From Actinomycetota bacterium (lineage in GTDB: Bacteria > Actinomycetota > Acidimicrobiia > IMCC26256 > PALSA-610), in the NCBI GenBank assembly GCA_005772765.1, contig SXIR01000066.1:1-46861 (forward strand): a stretch of 46,861 nucleotides of DNA, written 5' to 3'. Made by a program: the position numbers and the translations under genes. Shown here piece after piece: positions 25,455-34,465 of this stretch. Each line of letters opens with the position of its first letter. Within the stretch, counting starts at the first letter, position 1. The notes beneath the pieces were generated by a model. The model saw only the letters and a program-made list of their open reading frames with translations, ran no database searches and had not been told where the DNA came from.

Positions 25455-28400
25455 CCCACTCGCGCCGGTGACGGTGGTCGTCGGGGCGAACTCGATCGGG
25501 GTCGCCGCCCGCCGGCACCTCGCGCGCCACGGCAACGGCATCGTCGCGGCATCCTTCGTCACGCCCTACCGCCTCGCCGAACTGCTCGCCGGCGCCGACT
25601 TGGCGAACCAGGGACGCCGTCCGGTCTCGACCGCAACCGTTGCAGCAGCGGCGCGGCGAGCGTTGGCGAGCACCACCACACGGTTCGCGGCCGTCGCCGA
25701 ACACCCGGCCACTGAGGCTGCGTTGGTGCGTGCGGTGCGCGACCTCGACGTGCTCGACGACGACGAACTCGATCGGCTCGCCGCTCGCGGCGGTCGGCCC
25801 CGTGACGTCGTCACGTTGTTCCGCTCCGTTCGTGCGGTGATCGAACCGAGCTTTCACACCGAACGCGACCTGGTCGACGCAGCGACATCGCGAATCACGG
25901 CCGGCGGTTTGCCATCGGATTTCGGGCTCGTGATCGTGTTCGATCCCGATCGCATCGCCCGCCCTGCGATCCGAATGTTGCGGGCGATCGCCGATTGCGA
26001 TCGGCTTGTCGTGATCACCTCGTCAGTTGGCGACGCGACCCTCGACGTGGCGAACGTCGAGTTGGTCGCCGCGCTCGGCGGCGACCCGAACGCGATCTCC
26101 CTCGGGGTCGTCGCCGACCGCAAGGTCGAACACATCGTGTCGTACTCGGACGCCGACGACGAGTGCCGCGGGATCGTTCGGTCGGTGGTGACCACGGCGC
26201 GATCGGGCGTTCCGTTCGAACGAATGGCCGTGGTGATCCCGGCGCGTGAACCGTACGCGCGGCTGATGCACGAACATCTCGCTGCGGCCGCGGTTCCACA
26301 CAACGGGTTGACCGTGACCAAACTCGCCGACACTGTCGCGGGGCGAACGCTCACCCGCGCGCTTGCGCTCGCCGACCGGGGTTTTCGCCGCGCCGACGTG
26401 TTGGCGTTGGCTGCCGCCGCACCTGTCCGTCTCGACGGCAGACCGGCTCGGGTCGGCGCGTGGGAACGCGAATCTCGTCGCGCGGGCGTGATCGGCGGCC
26501 TCGAGCAGTGGCGTACTCGGCTGACCGAGCACGCCCGTCGTAGCCGCGACCATCAGCCCTGGGCCGTCGAGACTTGCAGCGAGATGCTGGCGTTCGTCGA
26601 GATGTTGGCGGCGACGATCGACCGAGCGGAGCGCGCAACGAGTTGGGCGCGGCTGGCGCACGTGGCCAACGACTTCCTGCGTCGGATCCTCCCGAGCGAC
26701 ACCGGTCGCGCTGACTGGCCGACCGAACAAGCATTGGCCTACGAGCGAGTGCAGGCGATCCTCGATCGGCTGGCCCACCTCGATCCGATCGAACCCCGTC
26801 CGGCATTCGCGACGTTCCGCCGTGCATTGGCCGCCGAACTCGACGTCGATCTCGGGCGGGTCGGACGTATCGGAGAGGGCGTACTCGTCGGCACCCTCGA
26901 CCTCGTCGTCGGGGTCGAGACCGACGCCGTGTTCGTTGCCGGACTCGCCGAGGGAACGTTCCCCAGCCGCCATCAGGACGACAGTCTGTTACCCGACTCC
27001 GATCGGGCCGCGATCGGCACCGACGTCTTGCCCGATCGGCGTCGCCGCGCGCGGGCCGAGCACCGCAAGCTCTTGCACGTCTTGGCGATGGGCCAGGGCT
27101 CGCGATGGTTGAGTCAACCGCGCGGCGATTTGCGCCGCAATGCCGAACGACCGCTCTCTCGGTACGCGCTCGACGCGGTCGAAGCGAGCGTCGGAGTGCG
27201 CCCGGACAACGACGAACTCACCCGTCTCCAACTCGACGGTTTCGAACTCGTGCCGTCGTTCGCGGCTGCAGTGCGCCGATGCGCATTTCCTGCGAACGAA
27301 CAGGAGTTTCGTCTGCGTTGGCTATCGGTGCGGCCGGGCCCGGGCGGCGCGATCGCCCAGCATCCGATTGTCGCTGCCGATCGCGCGCTCGGTCGAGCGG
27401 TCGATCTCCTGGATGCGCGCAACAGCAGTCGGTTCACCCGATTCGATGGCAACCTGACGGGCCATGCGATCCCTGCGCTTGCGACCGAGGCGCATCCTGC
27501 GTCGGCGACCCGTATCGAGCAATACGCAATCAACCCCATGGGGTTCTTCTTCGCGGTTGTTCTCGGAGTCGTCGAGCACGAGCGCCCAGAAGCGCTCGAC
27601 CGCATGCGTCCGATGGACAAGGGCAACCTCTATCACGAGGTACTCGAACGGTTCGTGACCGACGTGCTCGAACGAACGCCGAACAAGCCCGCCACCGAGC
27701 CGTGGTCGCCAGATGATCGCGCTCGACTGCACGAGATCGCGGCGGAGGTCTCGGCGCGTTTCGAGCAACTGGGTCTCACCGGACGCGCTCGGTTCTGGGA
27801 GCAGGATCGTCGCCGTCTCGCCGTCGACCTCGATCGGTTCCTCGACGACGACGATGTCCACCGTCGCGACCACGACTGCCAGCCGATTGCGGCCGAGTTT
27901 CGGTTCGGGCGTGGCGGGCCGAACGGGCCGGTGTCGCTGCGATTGACGAACGGTCGGGTGTTGTATCTGTCGGGGAGCGCCGATCGAGTCGACCGCACCG
28001 GCGCGGACGGCTTCTGGGTCCTCGACTACAAGACGGGATCGAACAAGAACTTTGCCGGATTGAGCGAAGACGACCCGGACGCTGGCGGGACCAAGCTGCA
28101 GCTCCCGATCTATGCACACGCAGTCCGAGCCGTCTTCGGTGCGCCGACGGCGCCCGTCACGGCGGCATATCGCTTCATCACTCGCGACGGTCAGTACCGC
28201 GACGTACCAGTGCCGCTCGTGCCGTCGGTCGAGGCCCGCATCGACACCGTGTTGACCCAGATCGTCGCACTGGCGGAGTCGGGACTGTTCCCGAACCCCG
28301 CCGCCCGTCCCGATTCGTGGACGCGTATCCGCACGAGTCTCACCGATCCCGACGGGCGCGCTGGCGCGGACGCGGCGCAGCAGTGGGAACGCAAACTCGA

Positions 28401-28497
28401 CGACCCTGCGCTCGAACCGCTGCACCAGTTCTTCGGTGTTGCCGAACACGAGCCCGAGGCAACCGCGCCGCGCACGAGCGACGAGGGCAGCACATGA
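25369..28497 (+). CDS. AddB-like nuclease subunit (PD-(D/E)XK)
   Basis: A 1042-aa protein, partner of the AddA-type helicase that follows. The N-terminal half resembles an inactive UvrD-like motor: at the Walker A position it reads VVVGANSIGVAARR, without GKS/GKT. LAEGTFPSRHQDDSLLP (about 525-540) is a conserved AddB/RecC-type segment. The C-terminal nuclease is intact: GNLYHEVLE (about 752), SGSADRVDR (about 869) and WVLDYKTGS (about 884). The four cysteines that hold an iron-sulfur cluster in Bacillus AddB are not seen: NPMGFFFAVVLGV replaces the CPxxF segment, and no CxxC cluster follows the nuclease. The stop overlaps the AddA ATG (ATGA, 28494-28497), and the 5' end overlaps the GT87-like gene by 86 bp. 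Confidence 0.85.
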   Translation: MAVKVVSADVGLDSFRRLAATVAEHKATDPLAPVTVVVGANSIGVAARRHLARHGNGIVAASFVTPYRLAELLAGADLANQGRRPVSTATVAAAARRALASTTTRFAAVAEHPATEAALVRAVRDLDVLDDDELDRLAARGGRPRDVVTLFRSVRAVIEPSFHTERDLVDAATSRITAGGLPSDFGLVIVFDPDRIARPAIRMLRAIADCDRLVVITSSVGDATLDVANVELVAALGGDPNAISLGVVADRKVEHIVSYSDADDECRGIVRSVVTTARSGVPFERMAVVIPAREPYARLMHEHLAAAAVPHNGLTVTKLADTVAGRTLTRALALADRGFRRADVLALAAAAPVRLDGRPARVGAWERESRRAGVIGGLEQWRTRLTEHARRSRDHQPWAVETCSEMLAFVEMLAATIDRAERATSWARLAHVANDFLRRILPSDTGRADWPTEQALAYERVQAILDRLAHLDPIEPRPAFATFRRALAAELDVDLGRVGRIGEGVLVGTLDLVVGVETDAVFVAGLAEGTFPSRHQDDSLLPDSDRAAIGTDVLPDRRRRARAEHRKLLHVLAMGQGSRWLSQPRGDLRRNAERPLSRYALDAVEASVGVRPDNDELTRLQLDGFELVPSFAAAVRRCAFPANEQEFRLRWLSVRPGPGGAIAQHPIVAADRALGRAVDLLDARNSSRFTRFDGNLTGHAIPALATEAHPASATRIEQYAINPMGFFFAVVLGVVEHERPEALDRMRPMDKGNLYHEVLERFVTDVLERTPNKPATEPWSPDDRARLHEIAAEVSARFEQLGLTGRARFWEQDRRRLAVDLDRFLDDDDVHRRDHDCQPIAAEFRFGRGGPNGPVSLRLTNGRVLYLSGSADRVDRTGADGFWVLDYKTGSNKNFAGLSEDDPDAGGTKLQLPIYAHAVRAVFGAPTAPVTAAYRFITRDGQYRDVPVPLVPSVEARIDTVLTQIVALAESGLFPNPAARPDSWTRIRTSLTDPDGRAGADAAQQWERKLDDPALEPLHQFFGVAEHEPEATAPRTSDEGST

Positions 28498-31400
28498 ACG
28501 ACGTGCCCCTGACGGGTTCGGTCGACGCAGCGACCCCGGCACTGTTCGACGCCGACGCAATCGCGCGCGACGCGATCCGGAGCGACCTCGATGCGACGCT
28601 GTTCGTCGAAGCCGGTGCCGGTTCAGGCAAAACGAGTTCGCTCGTGGAGCGCGTGATCGCGCTCGTGACCGAGGCCGACATTCCTATGTCGGCGATCGCC
28701 GCGATCACGTTCACCGAGAAGGCAGCCGCCGAACTGCGCGATCGAATCCGCGGCGCCCTCGATCGACGAGCCCGGGCCAACGACGAGTCGGCGCCGAAGG
28801 CGCGCGCCGCGCTCGACGACCTCGACGAGGCTGCCATCGGAACGCTGCACGGTTTCGCGCAACGGCTGTTGATCGAGCATCCGGTCGAAGTCGGCCTTCC
28901 GCCGAGGTTGACGATCCTCGATGAGGTCGGGTCGGCGTTGGCGTTCGACGACCGCTGGGAGCACACGTTCGACTGGCTGATGTCGGATCCAGTCCTCGAC
29001 GAGGTCGTCGGTCTCGCGCTCGGCCTCGGTGTGCAGCCCCGACATCTCCGGGAACTGGCCCACATCGCTGACGACAACTGGGACCTCGTGTCCGAACGGA
29101 TGTGCACCGCTCCTGGCGCGCCGCCGCCGCTCGACGTGTCGTCGCTAGTCGCGAGCCTGCGGGCGTGTTCGGCTCGAATCGCCGAATGCAAGTCCGACGA
29201 CGATCTCCTGGCGCTGCACATCGAGTCCCTGCAGCAGTACGCCGACGCGATCGAGGCCGCGGTCGACACGATGGATCGGATCTCGTTGCTCGTCGACGGC
29301 CACAAGATCGCCGGCAATCGCAAAGGCCGCAAGGAGCATTGGCCCGACGTCAACGACGTCCGCGATCAGGTCGATGCGTGCGCAGCGCAACGCGAGGCAC
29401 TGATTGCGGCGGTTCGCGAACCCGTGCTCGAGACGATCGCGTTCGCGATCGGGCAGCGTTGCCTCGAATCCGCCGCCGCCCGAACGATGGCCGGCGAACT
29501 CGAGTTCCACGACCTCCTGGTGCTCGCACGGTCGCTGCTGCGCCATCCCGAGTACGGCGCTGAGGTGCGAGCGTCGTTGGGGCGCCGGTATCGCCGCGTG
29601 CTGCTCGACGAGTTCCAAGACACCGATCCGATCCAGATCGAAATCGCCGTCTTGCTCACGAGCGACCAACCTTCGGCCGGATCCCAGCCGTGGTCGGCCG
29701 TGGTACCCGAACCCGGGCGGCTCTTCGTTGTCGGAGACCCGAAACAGTCGATCTACCGGTTCCGCCGCGCGGACATCAAGATGTTCCTCGATGCTCGGCG
29801 TTCGTTGGGGGCTCGAGCCGTCGAGCTGTCTCGGAACTTCCGAACAACCCAGCCGGTGATCGACTGGATCAACGCGGTGTTCGGTGAACTCATCGTGTTC
29901 AGCGAAGGTGCGCAACCCGAGTACCGCGCGCTCAGCGCGACCCGTCCAGCGGCGCCGGTCGGACCATCGATCGCGGTGCTCGGTGCAGCCGCGCACGAAG
30001 CGGCGTTGCGGGCCGAGGACCTGCGGATCCGCGAAGCCGAAGACGTCGTCGCTGCGATCACCGCGGCGCTGGCCGACGGCTGGAGCGTGTGGCGCGGCGG
30101 ACGCGACGACGGCGACTGGGAGCCGGCCCGACTCGGCGATATCGCGATTCTGTTGCCGGCGCGCACATCGTTGCCATTCCTCGAGGAACAACTCGAGGCC
30201 GCGGGGATCCCGTACCGAGCCGAGACGTCGTCGCTGGTGTACACGACTCGCGAGGTCCGCGAACTCGTCATGGCGCTGCGGGCGATCGACGACCCAACCG
30301 ACGAGCTAGCGCTGGTGAGCACGCTTCGAACCTCGCTGTACGGCTGCGGCGACGACGACCTGTTCGACTATCGGGTCACCCACGCCGGCAGGTGGTCGGT
30401 GCTGGCGGCTCGACCGGAGGGCGTCGGTTCGGATCATCCGGTGATCGAGGCGCTCGACCATCTCCGCGAACTGCACGAACTGCGATGGTGGCTGGCTCCG
30501 AGCGAACTTCTCGAGCGGCTGGTCCGCGATCGTCGGGTGCTCGAGCAGGGTTTCGCCGGGCCACGACCGCGCGAACTGTGGCGTCGTGTGCGGTTCGTCA
30601 TCGATCAAGCTCGTGCGTTTGCCGACGCGGGTGGGGGAACGCTGCGCGACTTCTTGCGCTGGGTCGAGATGCAGAGCGCCGAAGGCGCTCGTGTCGTCGA
30701 GTCGGTGTTGCCCGAGACCGACGACGACGCCGTGCGCATCCTCACGATTCACGGTGCGAAGGGTCTCGAGTTCCCGATCACGATCTTGTCGGGGCTCACC
30801 ACCGTTCCGGGCGGTCGCAACTCCGGAGTGCGACTGATCTTCCCCGACGATTCCGAACGATTCGGTGTGCGGTTCACCAAAGATCTCGTGAGCGACGAGT
30901 TCGAGCGGTACGCACCGATCGACGAGCAGATGGATTTCGAGGAGCGGCTGCGGTTGCTGTACGTCGCTGCAACTCGCGCTCGTGACCACCTCATCGTGTC
31001 GTTGCACCGAACGGTCAAGTCCGAATCCGCCGACCGCAGCCGCGCCACCTACGCAAACCTCGTCCGAGCAGCCGCCGAGGCTGCCGACGCGCAACTGCCG
31101 GAGATCGGTCGGGCTGGGGTCGATGGCCCGGGCGAGGGTTCGCGCTCCGGTCCAGGTGCCGCCCCGATCGTTGCCCCGATCGTTGCCCCGATCGTTGCCG
31201 CGCCCGTCGAACCGGCAGCACCGGCGCTGCCGGCCGACGTGCAGACCTGGCAACTCGAGCACACGGCCCTCCTCGGCGCCGCGCGCGTGCCCCGCTTGTG
31301 GTCGGCGACGGCAGTCGCGAAGGCTGGCGCGCGCGACGACGGTGCGCACGACCTGGTACCCGACGCGGTCGACGACGCGGTGCACGCCGATCTGGTTGCG

Positions 31401-32036
31401 GACCGCGACAGCGGGAGCGACAGCGACAGTGAACCGGCGACCATCCGCGTTGCCGCCGACCCCGGCCTCGAGAAGGACGCACGCGACCTCGAACTTCCGC
31501 CGTGGCAACGCGGTCGTTACGGCACGGCAGTGGGCCGAGCCGTTCACGCGGTCTTGCAGACGCTCGACCTCGCGACCGGCGATGGCACCGACGCCGCGGT
31601 CGCCGCGCAGTGCGCCGCGGAAGGAATCATCGGTTCCGAGTCCCGGGTACGTGCGTTGGTCTCGAGCGCTCGACGAGCATCGACGGTGCGAGCTGCGGTC
31701 GCGTCAGGCGAGTACTGGCGCGAGAGTTACGTCGCGACAGCAATCGACGGTCGGGTGGTGGAGGGATACGTCGATCTGATCCATCGGCGTCCCGACGGTC
31801 TGGTGGTTGTCGACTACAAGACCGATCACATCGACGATCCGGAGCAGTTGCGTGCGAAGGTGGCGCACTATCGACTCCAGGGCGCGACCTACGCTTTGGC
31901 GGTCGCTCGGGCCACGGGCGAACGGGTCGTCGAGGTGGTCTTCGTGTTCTGCAACGAGTCCGAACCAATCGAGGTCTCGGTGGAAGCGCTCGACGATGCC
32001 ATCGCCGAGGTACGCCGCATCGTGACGTCGACATGA
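28494..32036 (+). CDS. addA: UvrD-type helicase-nuclease (AddA family)
   Basis: A 1180-aa SF1A helicase with a C-terminal nuclease, expected to unwind and degrade double-strand ends in complex with the AddB-like protein. Seen: Walker A EAGAGSGKTSSL (about 37-48), motif Ia ITFTEKAAAELRDR, motif II LLDEFQDTDPIQ (about 370), motif III GDPKQSIYRFRRAD, motif IV SRNFRTTQPVI, motif V ILTIHGAKGLEFP and motif VI LYVAATRARDHL (about 822). The nuclease at the end is intact: GRAVHAVLQ, VEGYVDL (about 1088) and VVVDYKTDH (about 1104). Between them lies a low-complexity linker with three PIVA repeats. The start ATG overlaps the AddB-like stop. The symbol is by family; mycobacterial AdnAB is a related alternative. 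Confidence 0.9.
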   Translation: MNDVPLTGSVDAATPALFDADAIARDAIRSDLDATLFVEAGAGSGKTSSLVERVIALVTEADIPMSAIAAITFTEKAAAELRDRIRGALDRRARANDESAPKARAALDDLDEAAIGTLHGFAQRLLIEHPVEVGLPPRLTILDEVGSALAFDDRWEHTFDWLMSDPVLDEVVGLALGLGVQPRHLRELAHIADDNWDLVSERMCTAPGAPPPLDVSSLVASLRACSARIAECKSDDDLLALHIESLQQYADAIEAAVDTMDRISLLVDGHKIAGNRKGRKEHWPDVNDVRDQVDACAAQREALIAAVREPVLETIAFAIGQRCLESAAARTMAGELEFHDLLVLARSLLRHPEYGAEVRASLGRRYRRVLLDEFQDTDPIQIEIAVLLTSDQPSAGSQPWSAVVPEPGRLFVVGDPKQSIYRFRRADIKMFLDARRSLGARAVELSRNFRTTQPVIDWINAVFGELIVFSEGAQPEYRALSATRPAAPVGPSIAVLGAAAHEAALRAEDLRIREAEDVVAAITAALADGWSVWRGGRDDGDWEPARLGDIAILLPARTSLPFLEEQLEAAGIPYRAETSSLVYTTREVRELVMALRAIDDPTDELALVSTLRTSLYGCGDDDLFDYRVTHAGRWSVLAARPEGVGSDHPVIEALDHLRELHELRWWLAPSELLERLVRDRRVLEQGFAGPRPRELWRRVRFVIDQARAFADAGGGTLRDFLRWVEMQSAEGARVVESVLPETDDDAVRILTIHGAKGLEFPITILSGLTTVPGGRNSGVRLIFPDDSERFGVRFTKDLVSDEFERYAPIDEQMDFEERLRLLYVAATRARDHLIVSLHRTVKSESADRSRATYANLVRAAAEAADAQLPEIGRAGVDGPGEGSRSGPGAAPIVAPIVAPIVAAPVEPAAPALPADVQTWQLEHTALLGAARVPRLWSATAVAKAGARDDGAHDLVPDAVDDAVHADLVADRDSGSDSDSEPATIRVAADPGLEKDARDLELPPWQRGRYGTAVGRAVHAVLQTLDLATGDGTDAAVAAQCAAEGIIGSESRVRALVSSARRASTVRAAVASGEYWRESYVATAIDGRVVEGYVDLIHRRPDGLVVVDYKTDHIDDPEQLRAKVAHYRLQGATYALAVARATGERVVEVVFVFCNESEPIEVSVEALDDAIAEVRRIVTST
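31161..31196 (+). repeat. Three perfect 12-bp tandem repeats in addA
   Basis: GCCCCGATCGTT occurs three times head to tail, encoding the APIV repeat in the linker between the helicase and nuclease domains. The unit keeps the reading frame, so copy-number change would alter linker length only. Confidence 0.95.
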
Positions 32037-32296
32037 CCGGCTTCGAATCCGTCGACGAGTCGATCGACCTGGTGGTGGCCGCGTGGCAACGGCTCGGAAC
32101 GCGATCCAACGAGGTGCTCGAAATCGTGCTCGACGTCGTGCCGAATGCCGCGAACAAGATCGCCGTTGCTTTCGCCGCCGACGATGCAGTCGTGCCCGAG
32201 GGCTTCGAGTACGTCGACACCGACGCGCACGGCGAGGTCGTCGCCGATGTCGACCCCGACGTGGTGCGCGCTCGAACCGTGGCTGGCGCCACCTAG
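32033..32296 (+). CDS. Conserved-looking 87-aa protein, unknown
   Basis: I do not recognise this protein. It has 87 residues, is acidic and soluble, and shows no signal or membrane segment. An amphipathic helical N-terminal half (DESIDLVVAAWQRLGTRSNEVLEIVLDVV) precedes a beta-like half (AVAFAADDAVVPEGFEYVDTDAHGEVVADV). The ATG overlaps the addA stop (ATGA), so it is probably translated with the helicase genes. Its stop codon TAG is also the first three bases of the -10 box of the next gene. It may be an AddAB accessory protein or simply the last gene of that operon. Confidence 0.7.
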   Translation: MTGFESVDESIDLVVAAWQRLGTRSNEVLEIVLDVVPNAANKIAVAFAADDAVVPEGFEYVDTDAHGEVVADVDPDVVRARTVAGAT

Positions 32297-32299
32297 GCT
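32294..32299 (+). promoter_or_regulatory. -10 box for the PBP gene
   Basis: TAGGCT, nine bases before GTG 32309, overlapping the stop codon of the 87-aa gene. It fits a leaderless mRNA for the penicillin-binding protein and thus a new transcription unit here. Confidence 0.45.
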
Positions 32300-32308
32300 C
32301 CAACGACC

Positions 32309-34465
32309 GTGAAGAAGACCGTCGGCTGGATCATCGGATTCGTGACGGTGGTGGTATTCGGATCCACTGCCCTCGGCGTGGGTTTCGCGTTCCTGATCCC
32401 GGCAACCCTCGATCTCGCGGTGGGCACGACCGACTACGAACAGCTCGACCTGGACTTTCCAGTCCAGGAACAGCGCAGCATCGTGCAGTGGAACGACGGC
32501 ACGGTCATGACCCAGCTCTACCGCGACCAAGACCGCTCGCCGGCGAGATTGCGACAGATCCCCCAACACGTGATCGACGCGGTGATCTCGATCGAAGACC
32601 GCGACTTCTACGAACACGAAGGAGTCGATGTCCGGGGAACGGCTCGAGCGCTGGTGCGCGACATCGAAGGGCAGAGCGGTCTCCAGGGCGGGTCGACGAT
32701 CACCCAACAGTTGGTCAAGGTGGCGTTGTATCCGAACGCCGCGCGCACGGCGAAGCAAAAGACCATCGAGGCGATCGTCGCAGCGCAGATCGAGAACCAG
32801 TACTCGAAGGACGAGATCCTCGAGCGGTATCTGAACGAGGTCTATTACGGGTCGGGTGCCTACGGCATCAAAGCGGCTGCCGAGCGTTACTTCAACCGGC
32901 CGCTGCGCAACCTGTCGGTGGCGGATGGCGCGTTGCTCGCCGGGCTCATTCGCTCACCGGAGAACCTCAACCCGATCACGAATCCTGAGCGGGCGCTGGC
33001 CCGTCGCTCGCAGGTGCTCGACGCAATGGTCGAAACCGATCGGCTGGGTCGTTCCGAGGCTGCGAGGGCTCGAACCCTGCCACTTCCCACCACGTTGCAC
33101 CGCAACGCGAAGTACAAGCCGGACAGCTACTTCGTGTCGGCCATGATCGATCATCTCGTCGACGACGAGAACCCGGCGAGCGCGGCACTCGGTCCTGACC
33201 CGACGGCGCGACGAAGCCGCTTGTTCGGCGGCGGACTACGAATCCGAACGACACTCGATCCGGAGATGCAGGCCCACGGCGAGTTGGCCGTACGGCGCGG
33301 GCTGCCAACCGGAACACCTGTGACGGCTGCCCTGGTCGCGGTGGACAACACGACGGGTGGGGTCCGGGCGATGGTGGGTGGGGTCGACTTCGCGCAGACC
33401 GAGTACAACCTCGCCACGCAGGGTGCCCGACAACCTGGTTCCAGCTTCAAGACGTTCGTGCTCGCGGCGGCGCTGAAAACCGGATACTCACCCAACGACA
33501 CGATCCTGGGGGAGTCTCGGTGTTCGTTCCCGTCCCCATTGGCCACGACACCACCGGATCCGTATGTGGTGTCGGCGCGCGGCGGGGGAGTCATGTCGTT
33601 GCGCACGGCGATGACCGATTCGATCAACTGCGCGTTCGTGCGCCTCATCATCTCGCTCGGACACGGGGCCGACGGCCCAGCCCAAGTCATCGCTACGGCA
33701 CGCGAGATGGGCGTCGAACGCTCCAACTTGGTTCCGGTGACGTCGTTGGCCCTCGGCACATCAGGGGTCACGCCCCTCGAGATGGCGTCGGCGTATTCGA
33801 CGATCGCAGCCGATGGTGTCCGCCACGATGCCGCCTTCGTCGAGGAGATTCTCGGTCCCGACGGCGAGGTCGTGTATCGAGCCGGTCGGACGGGCACGGC
33901 GGCGCTGCGACCGCAGATCGCCCGAACGCTGACGCAGATGTTGGAAGGGCCAGTGCGCGACGGCACCGCTGCCAGCACGCTCGGCGACTTCCCTCGCCCT
34001 GCTGCGGGAAAGACGGGTACGACCAACAGCAACGTCGACGCTTGGTTTGTCGGCTATACCGCGCAGCTGTCCGCGGCGGTGTGGGTGGGCCAGCCCGAAT
34101 GTGGTGACAACGACGACCCGGAGTGCTCGCTGTCGGGGTATCTCGGCGACGAAGCCTTCGGTGGTCGGGCGCCGGCTCGTATCTGGGGCAGTTTCATGGA
34201 GCCGGCCCTGGCCGGTGAACCTGTGATCGGATTCCCCGAGCCTGACCCAGAGCAGTTCCCGACATCGCAATACGTCAGCGAACGTGGGCGTCTGGCTCGC
34301 ATCGTACCGATCGTGCCGACGACAACCACCGAGGCGCCGACCACGACGACTCGTCCGCCTCGCACGACGACGAGCGCGCCACCGTCGACGAACCCGCCGA
34401 CGACCAGCCCACCCACGACCAGCCCACCCACGACCACGACCAGCACTACGGTGCCGGGACCATGA
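32309..34465 (+). CDS. Class A penicillin-binding protein
   Basis: A 718-aa bifunctional peptidoglycan synthase anchored by one N-terminal membrane segment (about 8-31). The glycosyltransferase domain (about 65-240) has SIEDRDFYEHEGVD with catalytic Glu96, GGSTITQQLVK (128-138) and NEVYYGSGAYGIKAAA. The transpeptidase domain (about 310-620) has SSFK (nucleophile Ser near 378), DSINCAF (SxN) and KTGTT (about 568). All catalytic motifs are intact, so it should polymerise and crosslink glycan. The last 50 residues are Thr/Pro-rich with PPTTS repeats, an extracytoplasmic tail that may thread the wall. Start GTG 32309. The stop overlaps the next ATG by four bases (ATGA). Confidence 0.95.
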   Translation: MKKTVGWIIGFVTVVVFGSTALGVGFAFLIPATLDLAVGTTDYEQLDLDFPVQEQRSIVQWNDGTVMTQLYRDQDRSPARLRQIPQHVIDAVISIEDRDFYEHEGVDVRGTARALVRDIEGQSGLQGGSTITQQLVKVALYPNAARTAKQKTIEAIVAAQIENQYSKDEILERYLNEVYYGSGAYGIKAAAERYFNRPLRNLSVADGALLAGLIRSPENLNPITNPERALARRSQVLDAMVETDRLGRSEAARARTLPLPTTLHRNAKYKPDSYFVSAMIDHLVDDENPASAALGPDPTARRSRLFGGGLRIRTTLDPEMQAHGELAVRRGLPTGTPVTAALVAVDNTTGGVRAMVGGVDFAQTEYNLATQGARQPGSSFKTFVLAAALKTGYSPNDTILGESRCSFPSPLATTPPDPYVVSARGGGVMSLRTAMTDSINCAFVRLIISLGHGADGPAQVIATAREMGVERSNLVPVTSLALGTSGVTPLEMASAYSTIAADGVRHDAAFVEEILGPDGEVVYRAGRTGTAALRPQIARTLTQMLEGPVRDGTAASTLGDFPRPAAGKTGTTNSNVDAWFVGYTAQLSAAVWVGQPECGDNDDPECSLSGYLGDEAFGGRAPARIWGSFMEPALAGEPVIGFPEPDPEQFPTSQYVSERGRLARIVPIVPTTTTEAPTTTTRPPRTTTSAPPSTNPPTTSPPTTSPPTTTTSTTVPGP

